Shown here one piece after another: positions 16,594 to 24,550 of a stretch of DNA of 64,000 nucleotides. The notes beneath the pieces are model-generated. The model did not search any database, was not told the DNA's origin, and was given only the letters and a program-made list of their open reading frames with translations. Source of the stretch: G963675935 sp963675935 (GTDB lineage Bacteria; Planctomycetota; Planctomycetia; Pirellulales; Thermoguttaceae); contig CAXXPV010000003.1 of NCBI GenBank assembly GCA_963675935.2, forward strand, positions 62,001-126,000. The letters run 5' to 3'. The position numbers and the translations under genes were made by a program. Each line of letters starts with the position of its first letter. The first letter of the stretch is position 1.

Positions 16594-18043
16594 CCGCACG
16601 CCGCTTGCCCTCATTCTCGCGTTTGGCGGTTTTGTGGCGTTGCTCCATGCCCAACAGACGACGTCGGGCCTTGATGCCACAATGGCCATCGAAACGACGT
16701 TGGTCGATGTAATTGCCCGGAATGAAAAATCGGTGGTTGCCATCGCCCGGGTGCGACGCGAGCGGCCGGGCGAAACATTCCAGTTCGATCTTCGGCCCGA
16801 CCCATTTGGACAGCGTGCCGCGCCTTTGATCGCGCCGCAGCCGACCGATCCCGACTTCATCCCCAACGAGTATGGCGCCGGCGTCGTCGTCGGCCGCGGG
16901 CTGGTGCTGACCGCCGGACACGTGCTGGGCGACGATAGCGATTATTACGTGACCACGGCCGGCCACAAAGTTTATAAGGCGTCGGTTCGGGCCGCCGATC
17001 CGCGGAGCGACCTCGCCGTGTTGGCCATCGATGACGTCGATCTGCCGCCGATCACGCTGGGCAACGCGGCGGAGGTGAAAAAAGGCCAGATCGTCATCAG
17101 CCTGGGCAATCCTTATGCCATCGCACGCGACGGGCAACCGAGCGCGGCCTGGGGCATCGTGGCGAATCTCCAACGCAAGGCCCCGGCAGTGCCCAGCGAG
17201 TCGGACTCGACCGGCCGGCCCGCGCTGTATCATTACGGCACGCTCATCCAGACCGACGCCCGATTGAGCCTCGGCACGAGCGGTGGGCCGCTGTTGAACA
17301 TTAAGGGCGAAATGATCGGGCTGTCGGTCGCGCTGGCCGCCGCGGCCGGCTGCGAGGCCGCCGGCGGATACGCCATTCCGGTCGACGGCACGTTCCGCCG
17401 CGCGCTCGAAATTCTGAAAACCGGCCGCGAGGTGGAATATGGGTTTCTTGGTGTTCAGCCGATGAACCTTCGGCAGGAGGAAGTGCTCGGCGGCTTGCAC
17501 GGAATGCGTGTCGGGCAGATCATTCCCGGCACGCCGGCCGCTCGCTCCACGCTCAAGCCGAACGACGTGGTGACGGCCGTCGATGGCTCGCCGATTTACG
17601 ATTCGGACGGATTGATTTTGCACGTCGGCAAATTGCCTGCCGACGCCACGGCGCGGCTCGACGTGGTTCGCGGCGGCGCGGTCCGCACGGTCAGCGTCGA
17701 GTTGAGCAAGTTCGCGGTTCGTGGGCGGAAGGTTGTCACCGTGCCCGAGCCGGCGTGGCGCGGTCTCCGGGTGGAATATCCCACGGCCGTGGTCGATTCC
17801 GAAGGGCGTCTGCGTGCCGGCGCGGCGGGCGCCGACTCGGTGATTGTCACGGAGGTCGCCGAAAACTCACCGGCCGCCGCGGCGGGCATGCGCGTCGGCA
17901 TGTTGATTACGCACGTCGATCGCACGCCGGTTCGCACGCCGAGAGATTTCGCCCTGGCGGCATTGCGCAATCGCGGGCCGGTTCAGCTTCGGCTGGCCGG
18001 CGACGAAAAAACCCCGACACGCACGGTTGGGCCGGGCATGTAA
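16589..18043 (+). CDS. HtrA/DegP-like serine protease with two PDZ domains
   Basis: The 484-residue exported protease has a signal peptide (MFRTPLALILAFGGFVALLHA) and a trypsin-like domain with His111 (LTAGHVLGD), Asp141 (DPRSDLAVL) and Ser231 (SLGTSGGPLLN). Two PDZ domains follow at about 285-370 (GFLGVQPMN...GMRVGQIIPGTPAARSTLKPN) and about 395-480 (VIVTEVAENSPAAAAGMRVG). GTSGGP replaces the more usual GNSGGP, which should still be active. The layout suits periplasmic protein quality control. The GDPD-like gene lies 60 bp upstream on the same strand, so the two may share a transcript. Confidence 0.9.
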   Translation: MFRTPLALILAFGGFVALLHAQQTTSGLDATMAIETTLVDVIARNEKSVVAIARVRRERPGETFQFDLRPDPFGQRAAPLIAPQPTDPDFIPNEYGAGVVVGRGLVLTAGHVLGDDSDYYVTTAGHKVYKASVRAADPRSDLAVLAIDDVDLPPITLGNAAEVKKGQIVISLGNPYAIARDGQPSAAWGIVANLQRKAPAVPSESDSTGRPALYHYGTLIQTDARLSLGTSGGPLLNIKGEMIGLSVALAAAAGCEAAGGYAIPVDGTFRRALEILKTGREVEYGFLGVQPMNLRQEEVLGGLHGMRVGQIIPGTPAARSTLKPNDVVTAVDGSPIYDSDGLILHVGKLPADATARLDVVRGGAVRTVSVELSKFAVRGRKVVTVPEPAWRGLRVEYPTAVVDSEGRLRAGAAGADSVIVTEVAENSPAAAAGMRVGMLITHVDRTPVRTPRDFALAALRNRGPVQLRLAGDEKTPTRTVGPGM

Positions 18044-18051
18044 TTCCGCAG

Positions 18052-18069
18052 GTTATGCTTTGGCATAAC
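18052..18069. terminator. Hairpin GTTATGC-TTTG-GCATAAC between convergent genes
   Basis: A perfect 7-bp stem with a 4-nt loop lies in the 56-bp space between the stops of the HtrA-like and fucosidase genes, a natural place for a bidirectional terminator. A similar hairpin, GTTATGC-TGAA-GCATAAC, occurs at 59575-59592. The stem is short and there is no long T-run, so the terminator role is inference. Confidence 0.45.
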
Positions 18070-18099
18070 ATCGGAGTGGGCAGATCGGCCGGCCTGATT

Positions 18100-19506
18100 T
18101 CAAGACCGGATCGCTTCCGCGCAAAACGCCTCCAGACGGCGAATCTTCGGCGTGGCGACTGATGCGGTGGCACGGAAACGCACTTTCGCCACCTCGACCG
18201 TCGGAATCTTCTGAATCCGCTTGTGGCCGATCGAAACGCCCTCGCCGATCTTTTGCCACTTCCCGCCGCCGACCAGCCCCTCCAGTTCATACTTCCGCAC
18301 CCGCTGACCTTGGGCAACGTCTTCCATGACGACCACGTGGTCGATCTTCGACGGCCGAGGCAGCGTCAACTCGACCACGGCGCCCTCGCCTTGCGTCGAG
18401 GCCAGGGGCTTGTCGAATCGGCGGCGAATCTCCCGGCCAAAATCGGCGTAATGCTTCATGTTCGGCTCGGGAATCAATCCGTCTCGATTCGGCGTGGCGT
18501 TCAACAGCAGATTGCAGCCGTGGCCCACCGAGCGATAGTACATATCCATGAGTTGGGCGAGCGGCTCGATCTTCATGTTTTGATCGGGATCCCAGAACCA
18601 GCCGTGGCCGGGCATGGGCACGTCGCATTCGCCGGGCAGCCAGATTTTGCCGTTCGGATCGCCGGGGCCGAAGGCATCTCGCTGCGGCACGGTGTTCCAA
18701 CACGGATACGACGCCACGCCGGACTCGTTGCCGATCCAGCGGATTGTGGAGGCCGGTCCTTGAAACACATTGGCTTTGGGTTGGTATTTCGCAAGAATGG
18801 GAAGCATGTTCGGCCCGCCCTTTTCCGGCGAAAGCGAGCCGCCGTCGAACCAGATGTGGAACAGTTCGCCGTAACGGCTCCAAAGCTCGGTGAGCATTTG
18901 CTCGCACGCACGGGCGTACTCGGCCTGCCGCTTTTCGTCGCCGTCTTTGACCAGACCGGGATTATCGACTTCCCAGAAACCATTGGCCGTCACGCTGGCG
19001 TAGATTCCCGGCTTGATGCCATACTTGTTGCAGGAATTGATGAAGTCGCGGACGACGTCGCCCTTGCCTCCGCGCCAAGCCGATTGTTTCAGGCTGTAGG
19101 GATAGGCGTCGCTCTGCCATTGGAGAAAACCGCTGCAATGCTTGGCGACAAACACGGCGTACTTCGCGCCCATCGAGCGAGCGGCTTCGAGCCACTGGTC
19201 GGTGTCGAGCTTTGCGGGGTTGTAGTCATTCGGCGTCGGCAAGCTCTTCCGCGTCCGCCAATCCCAACTCGGTTTGAAGATGGGAATATCGAGGTGGAAG
19301 AACATGCCCAGCTCGCATTCTTGCCAGGCAAGTTGCGAGGCGGAAGGTTTTGGCAGATCGTTTGTGCCGGCGTCGGAGCCAACCGCAAGCTCAGCTGCTC
19401 GCAGGAATGTCGGCGTCAGGCATCCGCCAAGTGCGGCGCCGCCGAGCATGGATTGGACGAATTGACGGCGCGACGGTTGAAATTTTGCATTCGAGGTGTT
19501 TTTCAT
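18100..19506 (-). CDS. GH29 alpha-L-fucosidase, Tat-exported
   Basis: The 468-residue precursor starts with a twin-arginine-type signal (PSRRQFVQSMLGGAALGGCL), so it is probably exported folded. The catalytic TIM barrel shows family GH29 landmarks: ECELGMFFHLD, YAVFVAKHCSGFLQW (about 116-130) and the nucleophile Asp221 in FHIWFDGG. A C-terminal beta-sandwich (from about 370, KPLASTQGEGAVVELTL) resembles the usual fucosidase accessory domain. It would release L-fucose from polysaccharides outside the cytosol. Start ATG 19506 is chosen because it directly precedes the signal. It complements the rhamnosidases further right. Confidence 0.9.
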   Translation of the reverse strand: MKNTSNAKFQPSRRQFVQSMLGGAALGGCLTPTFLRAAELAVGSDAGTNDLPKPSASQLAWQECELGMFFHLDIPIFKPSWDWRTRKSLPTPNDYNPAKLDTDQWLEAARSMGAKYAVFVAKHCSGFLQWQSDAYPYSLKQSAWRGGKGDVVRDFINSCNKYGIKPGIYASVTANGFWEVDNPGLVKDGDEKRQAEYARACEQMLTELWSRYGELFHIWFDGGSLSPEKGGPNMLPILAKYQPKANVFQGPASTIRWIGNESGVASYPCWNTVPQRDAFGPGDPNGKIWLPGECDVPMPGHGWFWDPDQNMKIEPLAQLMDMYYRSVGHGCNLLLNATPNRDGLIPEPNMKHYADFGREIRRRFDKPLASTQGEGAVVELTLPRPSKIDHVVVMEDVAQGQRVRKYELEGLVGGGKWQKIGEGVSIGHKRIQKIPTVEVAKVRFRATASVATPKIRRLEAFCAEAIRS

Positions 19507-19664
19507 GGCTGTGGTTTTTCGAGGGGGAAGGGGGAGGGGGGGCGTAGGTGGGATTCGGGCGATAAAACGCCTTCGCGTCAATCGCATAGCCGTCGTCGCG
19601 TGCGTCGAGACGCCCCTCCATTCTACCATGGACGGCGTAGCTAATCAACTGCACCGAGCCGTCA

Positions 19665-19803
19665 GTGTGCGGCCATATTTTCTGGCAGATAGGCAATTCC
19701 GTCATTCTGAGCGCAGCGAAGAATCTCGTTTTCCTCGCGGCGTGGGCGAGATTCTTCGCTACGCTCAGAATGACCGATCTTGCCAGAAAAAATGGCCGCA
19801 CAC
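19665..19803. mobile_element. 139-bp MITE-like element A (copy 1)
   Basis: It begins GTGTGCGGCCATATTTTCTG, ends with the inverted sequence (...AATGGCCGCACAC), and carries the GTCATTCTGAGCG hairpin in the middle. It is flanked by GAGCCGTC at 19656-19663 and 19804-19811. The copy at 60291-60429, read in the opposite direction, differs by one base in 139. There is no coding capacity. Confidence 0.9.
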
Positions 19804-19815
19804 GAGCCGTCGCAC

Positions 19816-19970
19816 AGAAGAACTGCAAAGTCGCATTTGGGGGATAGATGGGAAAAACCGTCATTCTGAGCGTAGCGAAGAATCTCGTCGGCCCACAAGA
19901 ACTTACGCGATACCACGGAGATTCTTCGCTACGCTCAGAATGACGGATTTTTGGACTTTACAGTTCTCCT
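19816..19970. mobile_element. 155-bp MITE-like element B (copy 1)
   Basis: Ends are AGAAGAACTGCAAAG and CTTTACAGTTCTCCT; the middle holds the GTCATTCTGAGCGTAGCGAA hairpin. Flanking direct repeats GAGCCGTCGCA (19804-19814 and 19971-19981) look like a target-site duplication. A related 155-bp copy is at 42087-42241 (roughly 90 percent identical by eye), and a shortened one at 10537-10634. The rest of the gap 19507-20153 shows no gene. Confidence 0.88.
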
Positions 19971-20153
19971 GAGCCGTCGCAGAAGACAGAGAAGTTGAAC
20001 CTTGAACCGAGCGACCTGATAGGCCCAGGCCAGGAAAACTGATAGTCAATACTGGGTAGATCGCCGCGTCTGTGGTGGGGGAAGCTCTTGCGGCAGACCC
20101 TTTTCTCCCGTAGCATGATGGAATCCATCGTGAATCATCGTGGGAGATACATC

Positions 20154-21971
20154 ATGGTTGCTCCGTTGGCTACGTTAGGAATCGGACTCCTTGCCCTGGG
20201 AATGTGCATCTCGAATACCGCGTTGGCCGAAGGCAAAAGCGACGGGAATAACAGCCGAGCGAAACGGTTCGTCGACCAATACGAGGCCACGGTCCGCCCG
20301 ATGGAGATCGAGGCCGCCCGGCTCTTCTGGACCGCCAACGTCACCGGCAAGGACGAAGACTATCAAAAGAAGCAAGACGCCGAAGAGAAGATCGACCTTG
20401 CTCTGTCCGATCCGGCGCGATTCGCCGAGTTGAAGGCGATCCGCACGGCGGGCGTCGCCGACCCTCTGCTGGCCCGGCAGATCGAGATTCTTTATCTCGG
20501 CTACCTCGGACGTCAGATTCCACCCGCGTTGCTCCAAAAGATTTCGGCGAAGTCGAACGCCGTCGAGCAGGCGTTCAACGTGTTTCGGCCCGTGGTCGAT
20601 GGACATGAAATCAGCGCCAACGAAGTGAACCGCATTTTGCGCGAATCGCGCGATTCCGCCGAGCGTCGCGCGGTTTGGGAGGCCGGCAAAAAGGCTGGCC
20701 GGGCGGTCGTCGGCGATTTGAAGGAGTTGGTCGCGCTGCGCAACGAGGCCGCTCGCAAGCTCGGCTTCAAGAATTACCACGCCATGCGGCTCACGTTGGG
20801 CGAGCAGAACGAAGAACAGTTGGTTAAGCTCTTCGACCAGCTCGAAGAATTGACCCGCGAGCCGTTCCGCGAGGCGAAGCGAGAGATGGACGCGGCGTTG
20901 GCCCGGCAGTGCGGCATTACGGTCGCCGAGCTTCGTCCGTGGCACTATCAAGACCCGTTCTTCCAAGAGGCGCCGGCCGCGCCGGGCGAGTTGCCCGAAG
21001 CGGTTTATAAGCAGCTTGACACCGTCAAGGTGTGTCGAACTTTTTACGCGGGCATTGGGCTGCCGATCGGCGACGTGCTCGATCGCGGCGATTTGTACGA
21101 GAAGCCGGGCAAGTGTCCCCACGCCTTCATGATCGACATCGACCGCGAGGGCGACGTGCGGATTTTGGAGAACGTCGTGCCGGGCCGCGAGTGGCTCGGC
21201 ACCACGATGCACGAATTGGGCCACGCGACGTATTCGAAAAATCTTCCCCGGGATGCGGAAAAGGGGACAGGTCCAATTTGCCGGAACGGCCCGGAGGGTG
21301 CTGCGCACAAATTGGACCAGTCCCCTTTTCCGCCCCAGAGCTTGCCTTACGTTTTGCGCGGCGAGGCCCATGCGTTTTGCACCGAGGGCGTGGCGATGAT
21401 GTTCGAGCGATTCGTGCAGAACGTCGATTGGCTGCAAGCGATGGGCGCGAAGATTCCGGATCCCGAGGGATTCCGCAAGGCGGCGGCTCGGATTCAGCGG
21501 AACCGGCTGCTGGTTTTCGCCCGATACTGCCAGGTAATGTTCCGCTTCGAGCGAGAGCTTTATGCGAATCCTGACCAGGACTTGAACCGGCTTTGGTGGG
21601 ATATGGTCGAAAAATATCAGGAGATCAAGCGGCCGGAGGGACGCGACGAGCCGGACTATGCGGCGAAGTATCATTTCGTCGGCGCCCCGGTTTATTATCA
21701 CAACTACATGATGGGCGAGATGTTCGCCTCGCAGTTGCACCACGCCATGATATGGCGAGGCGGTTTGGCGGGGGTGACACCCGACACGCCTTTGTTCGAC
21801 ATCACTTATGTGGGCAACAAGAACGCCGGCAAGTTCCTGTGTGAGAAGGTTTATGCGCCCGGCATGACGTTGAATTGGAACGAGATGATCCGTCGCGCCA
21901 CCGGCGAGGAATTGAACGCCAAGGCGTTTGCCGAGGATATTGGCGCATCGCCAAAAAAGAGAAACAAGTAA
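20154..21971 (+). CDS. Exported M2-like (ACE-like) zinc metallopeptidase with an in-frame repeat insertion
   Basis: The 605-residue protein has a signal peptide (MVAPLATLGIGLLALGMCIS...ALA) and a largely helical gluzincin domain. Zinc ligands are His353 and His357 with catalytic Glu354 in TMHELGHATY. The third ligand is probably Glu411 in LRGEAHAFCTEG, because LPYVLRG..E aligns with the corresponding segment of angiotensin-converting enzyme. Residues 368-393 (AEKGTGPICRNG...DQSPFP) are encoded by a palindromic repeat and split the loop between HELGH and the third ligand. It probably acts as a dipeptidyl or oligopeptidase in the periplasm if still folded. GGGAGA 8 nt upstream supports ATG 20154. 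Confidence 0.88.
   Translation: MVAPLATLGIGLLALGMCISNTALAEGKSDGNNSRAKRFVDQYEATVRPMEIEAARLFWTANVTGKDEDYQKKQDAEEKIDLALSDPARFAELKAIRTAGVADPLLARQIEILYLGYLGRQIPPALLQKISAKSNAVEQAFNVFRPVVDGHEISANEVNRILRESRDSAERRAVWEAGKKAGRAVVGDLKELVALRNEAARKLGFKNYHAMRLTLGEQNEEQLVKLFDQLEELTREPFREAKREMDAALARQCGITVAELRPWHYQDPFFQEAPAAPGELPEAVYKQLDTVKVCRTFYAGIGLPIGDVLDRGDLYEKPGKCPHAFMIDIDREGDVRILENVVPGREWLGTTMHELGHATYSKNLPRDAEKGTGPICRNGPEGAAHKLDQSPFPPQSLPYVLRGEAHAFCTEGVAMMFERFVQNVDWLQAMGAKIPDPEGFRKAAARIQRNRLLVFARYCQVMFRFERELYANPDQDLNRLWWDMVEKYQEIKRPEGRDEPDYAAKYHFVGAPVYYHNYMMGEMFASQLHHAMIWRGGLAGVTPDTPLFDITYVGNKNAGKFLCEKVYAPGMTLNWNEMIRRATGEELNAKAFAEDIGASPKKRNK
21255..21333. repeat. GGGGACAGGTCC palindrome inside the M2 peptidase (EKGTGPIC family)
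   Basis: Arms 21255-21280 and 21308-21333 pair at 25 of 26 positions around a 27-nt loop (21281-21307). The loop is identical to the loops of the two fumC copies (39047-39073, 39278-39304). Relative to those copies the arms show two compensated base pairs. Translation is in frame with the host gene. Confidence 0.92.
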
Positions 21972-21974
21972 AAA

Positions 21975-22075
21975 ATAGCCGGAGGCTAACAGCCTCCGGA
22001 GCATCGCCAGCACCCCTCCGCGGCCCGTTGGCCCCCGGCTATTACGACATTGCCAAGCTGACTCCCCATAAACTT
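21975..22075. repeat. AATAGCCGGAGGC hairpin plus arm of the hisC-hisD-unit repeat
   Basis: A small hairpin AGCCGGAGGCTAACAGCCTCCGG (about 21977) is followed by GCGGCCCGTTGGCCCCCGGC and TATTACGACATTGCCAAGCT, matching the right arm of the 7918-9097 unit. It separates the M2 peptidase from lutB. Confidence 0.8.
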
Positions 22076-22105
22076 ACTTCACCCGAGCCACTAGCCACTA
22101 TAAAA

Positions 22106-23521
22106 ATGTCCGCAACCATTCATCTCGACGGCGCCGAGTTTCTTACGCCCCTGACCAAGGGTTTGGCCGAACCCTGCTCGCCGAAATCGTTGGGCGTCAA
22201 CGCCGAGCGCTCGGCCGTCGTCAATCGCGCGGTGACCGACAGCGTCCCCTATTTCCAAGATTGGCGCGCGGCCGCCCATGAGGTCAAGCGATACGCCATC
22301 GCCAATCTCGACAAGCTGCTGGTCGAGTTCGAGCGGAACATCACGGCCCGCGGCGCCACGGTGCTTTGGGCCAAGGACGCCGCCGAGGCTAACCAGTACG
22401 TGCTCGACATCGCCCGGGAACACAATGTCAAGAGCGTCGTCAAGTCGAAGTCGATGGTCAGCGAGGAGATGGAACTGAACAACGTTCTCGAGGCGGCTGG
22501 CATTCGCGCCGTCGAGACCGACTTGGGCGAATACATCGTGCAGTTGGCCCGTCAGCGCCCGGTGCATATCGTCACGCCGGCCATCCACATGTCGGCCGCC
22601 GACGTGGGTCATCTGTTCCAAGAAAAGCTCGGCGAGCCGTACAGCGAGGAACACACGAAGCTGACCGACATCGCTCGGCGGCATTTGCGTGAGGAATATC
22701 TTCAGGCGGGCATGGGCATATCCGGCTGCAATTTCGCCATCACCGACACGGGCACGATCGGCGTCATCGAGAACGAGGGCAACGCGGGCCTGTCGATGGC
22801 AACCCCGCCGGTCCACGTCGCCCTGATCGGCATCGAAAAGATGCTGCCGTCAATCGACTACCTGCCGCTGTTCCTCAATCTGCTGCCGCGCAGCGGAACC
22901 GGCCAGAAGCTGACCAGCTACACGCATTTGATCCACGGCGCGACGCCGGGCAAAAAGCTGTACGTCATTCTGTTGGACAACGGGCGAAGCAACGTGCTGG
23001 CCGATCCCGAGTCGCGCGCGGCGTTATACTGCATCCGCTGCGGGGCGTGCTTGAACAATTGCCCGGTCTATCGTCGCGTGGGCGGCTGGGCCTACGGCTG
23101 GGTCTATCCCGGTCCGATCGGCTCAATCCTGACGCCGCACTTGCTCGGGTTGAAGACGGCCGCCAAGCTGCCGTTCGCCTCGTCGTTGTGCGGGCTGTGC
23201 GCCGAGGTTTGCCCGGCGAAGATCGACATTCCGCACCAACTCATCCATCTGCGCAACCGCGCGGCGAACGAGCCGTCGTCGATGAATTCGCTGTTTCAGC
23301 GGACGATTTGGACGGTTTGGGCGTTTCTGATGGGCGGGTCGTTCCGCTACCGCCTGTCGGCTTTCGGGATGAAGTTGGGGATGCCTCTCATCAAATTGGT
23401 GCCGCGTTGTCTGCATCCGAGCATGTTGGGCGCGTGGACCCGCGGCCGCGAGTTGCCGCAATCGCGCGGCTACGATTTCCGCGGATGGTGGGGAAAAAAC
23501 AAAGATAAATACGAAGCATAA
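22106..23521 (+). CDS. lutB: LutB-type iron-sulfur protein of L-lactate oxidation
   Basis: LutB is the central iron-sulfur subunit of the LutABC lactate-to-pyruvate system (cytosol or membrane-associated). The 471 residues start with a LUD-type domain (NLDKLLVEFERNITARGATV, SMVSEEMELN, CNFAITDTGTIGVIENEGN). They end with two ferredoxin-type clusters: CIRCGACLNNCPVY (about 310-323) and CGLCAEVCPAKIDIP (about 369-383). Length is typical. ATG 22106 follows the repeat, and the preceding in-frame part is repeat-derived. lutC follows 12 bp downstream. No lutA is adjacent on either side, which is unusual. Confidence 0.93.
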   Translation: MSATIHLDGAEFLTPLTKGLAEPCSPKSLGVNAERSAVVNRAVTDSVPYFQDWRAAAHEVKRYAIANLDKLLVEFERNITARGATVLWAKDAAEANQYVLDIAREHNVKSVVKSKSMVSEEMELNNVLEAAGIRAVETDLGEYIVQLARQRPVHIVTPAIHMSAADVGHLFQEKLGEPYSEEHTKLTDIARRHLREEYLQAGMGISGCNFAITDTGTIGVIENEGNAGLSMATPPVHVALIGIEKMLPSIDYLPLFLNLLPRSGTGQKLTSYTHLIHGATPGKKLYVILLDNGRSNVLADPESRAALYCIRCGACLNNCPVYRRVGGWAYGWVYPGPIGSILTPHLLGLKTAAKLPFASSLCGLCAEVCPAKIDIPHQLIHLRNRAANEPSSMNSLFQRTIWTVWAFLMGGSFRYRLSAFGMKLGMPLIKLVPRCLHPSMLGAWTRGRELPQSRGYDFRGWWGKNKDKYEA

Positions 23522-23533
23522 GAAGCATAAAAA

Positions 23534-24196
23534 ATGCAAGACATGAAAAGCCGCGATACGATCCTTCAGCGCGTTCATAATGAATTGTCGAAATATCCGC
23601 CGGTTGCCAGGCCGCCGGCGGCCGAGGTTTGGCCGTGCCGGAATCCGCTGCCGGCTGTCATGGCCGAGCAGTTCGTCAAGGAGCTGACGGCCATCAGCGG
23701 CGAGGTGGTTCGCTGCGCGTCGATGGAAGACGCGAAGAAACGGCTGGCTGAACTCGCCTCGAAGGCGCAGTGGACTTCGTTCGGCGCGATGGACCGCCCG
23801 GCGGTTCGCGAGGCGACGGCCGAGCTGCCGGCCGGCTCGGTCGAACTGCCGTCGGCCGATTGGACGCCGCAGACGATGGCCAAGCTGTCGGCCGGCGTTA
23901 TCGAGGCCGAGGCGCTTTTGGCCGACACCGGTTCGTGTTTGATCGCGTGTCCGACGGGCGCGGATCGGCTGTTGTGCTATCTGCCGCCGGCCTGCGTGGT
24001 GATCGCGCGGATGGGCCAATTGGTCGAGCATCTTCCGGCGGCGTGGAAGACGGTCGCGCCCCGCGTGGCCGATCCGGCGTTGCGCGGCGAGTTCGTCATC
24101 GTGACCGGCCCGAGCCGCACGGCCGACATCGAGAAGATATTGATTCTCGGCGTTCACGGGCCGAAGCGGCTGGTGGTGCTGCTGGTGGAAGGCTGA
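23534..24196 (+). CDS. lutC: LutC-type lactate utilisation protein (LUD domain)
   Basis: This 220-residue LUD-domain protein pairs with LutB in L-lactate oxidation. Conserved features are EVVRCASMEDAKKRLAELA, EAEALLADTGSCLIACP (the GS-containing strand) and the C-terminal GPSRTADIEKILILGVHGPK, which is the family signature. It lies 12 bp after lutB and is surely co-transcribed. A hairpin (24243-24258) follows within 50 bp. Confidence 0.92.
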   Translation: MQDMKSRDTILQRVHNELSKYPPVARPPAAEVWPCRNPLPAVMAEQFVKELTAISGEVVRCASMEDAKKRLAELASKAQWTSFGAMDRPAVREATAELPAGSVELPSADWTPQTMAKLSAGVIEAEALLADTGSCLIACPTGADRLLCYLPPACVVIARMGQLVEHLPAAWKTVAPRVADPALRGEFVIVTGPSRTADIEKILILGVHGPKRLVVLLVEG

Positions 24197-24242
24197 CGGC
24201 TTCATCCACTTCTATATCTTGCGCGGCCGGAAACGATACGTT

Positions 24243-24258
24243 TTCCACGAAGGTGGAA
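24243..24258 (+). terminator. Hairpin TTCCAC-GAAG-GTGGAA after lutC
   Basis: A perfect 6-bp stem with a tetraloop lies about 47 bp downstream of the lutC stop. There is no clear T-run, so confidence is limited. The remaining gap to 24550 holds an ACTTCA/TGAAGT inverted pair (about 24267) and presumably the promoter of the next gene, but I could not define one. Confidence 0.35.
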
Positions 24259-24550
24259 GAGGAATCACTTCATGCCGCGTGAAGTATAAAATTGGCGTCA
24301 TCGCGATCCCGCGAGAAACGCATGTACCGCAAAAAATCTCCTGGTCGCTTGCGGCTTCGTCGTTGGCTGTCTGTACCACGCCCCCTATGTAGCCCCCCCT
24401 TATTGCTGTGCAAACGATAGCTTTATCCCCTCACCCTTACTGATCTTGGTAAAATAGTCCCCCAAAGTGTTGCATTTTATGGGGGGCGGATGTTAGAGTG
24501 GGCAGAATCTCCGTGGTTTTACACATTTACCGTTTTTGCAGGAGGCAGAG

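Noticed and set aside
15533..17623. 696-codon minus-strand frame opposite the HtrA-like and GDPD-like genes
   Set aside because: The translation includes repeat DNA and has no recognisable domain; the plus-strand genes have complete catalytic motifs.
21255..21333. Intein in the M2 peptidase or FumC
   Set aside because: The inserts are only about 26 residues, lack splicing motifs and have Ala or Asp neighbours rather than the Cys/Ser/Thr junction needed.
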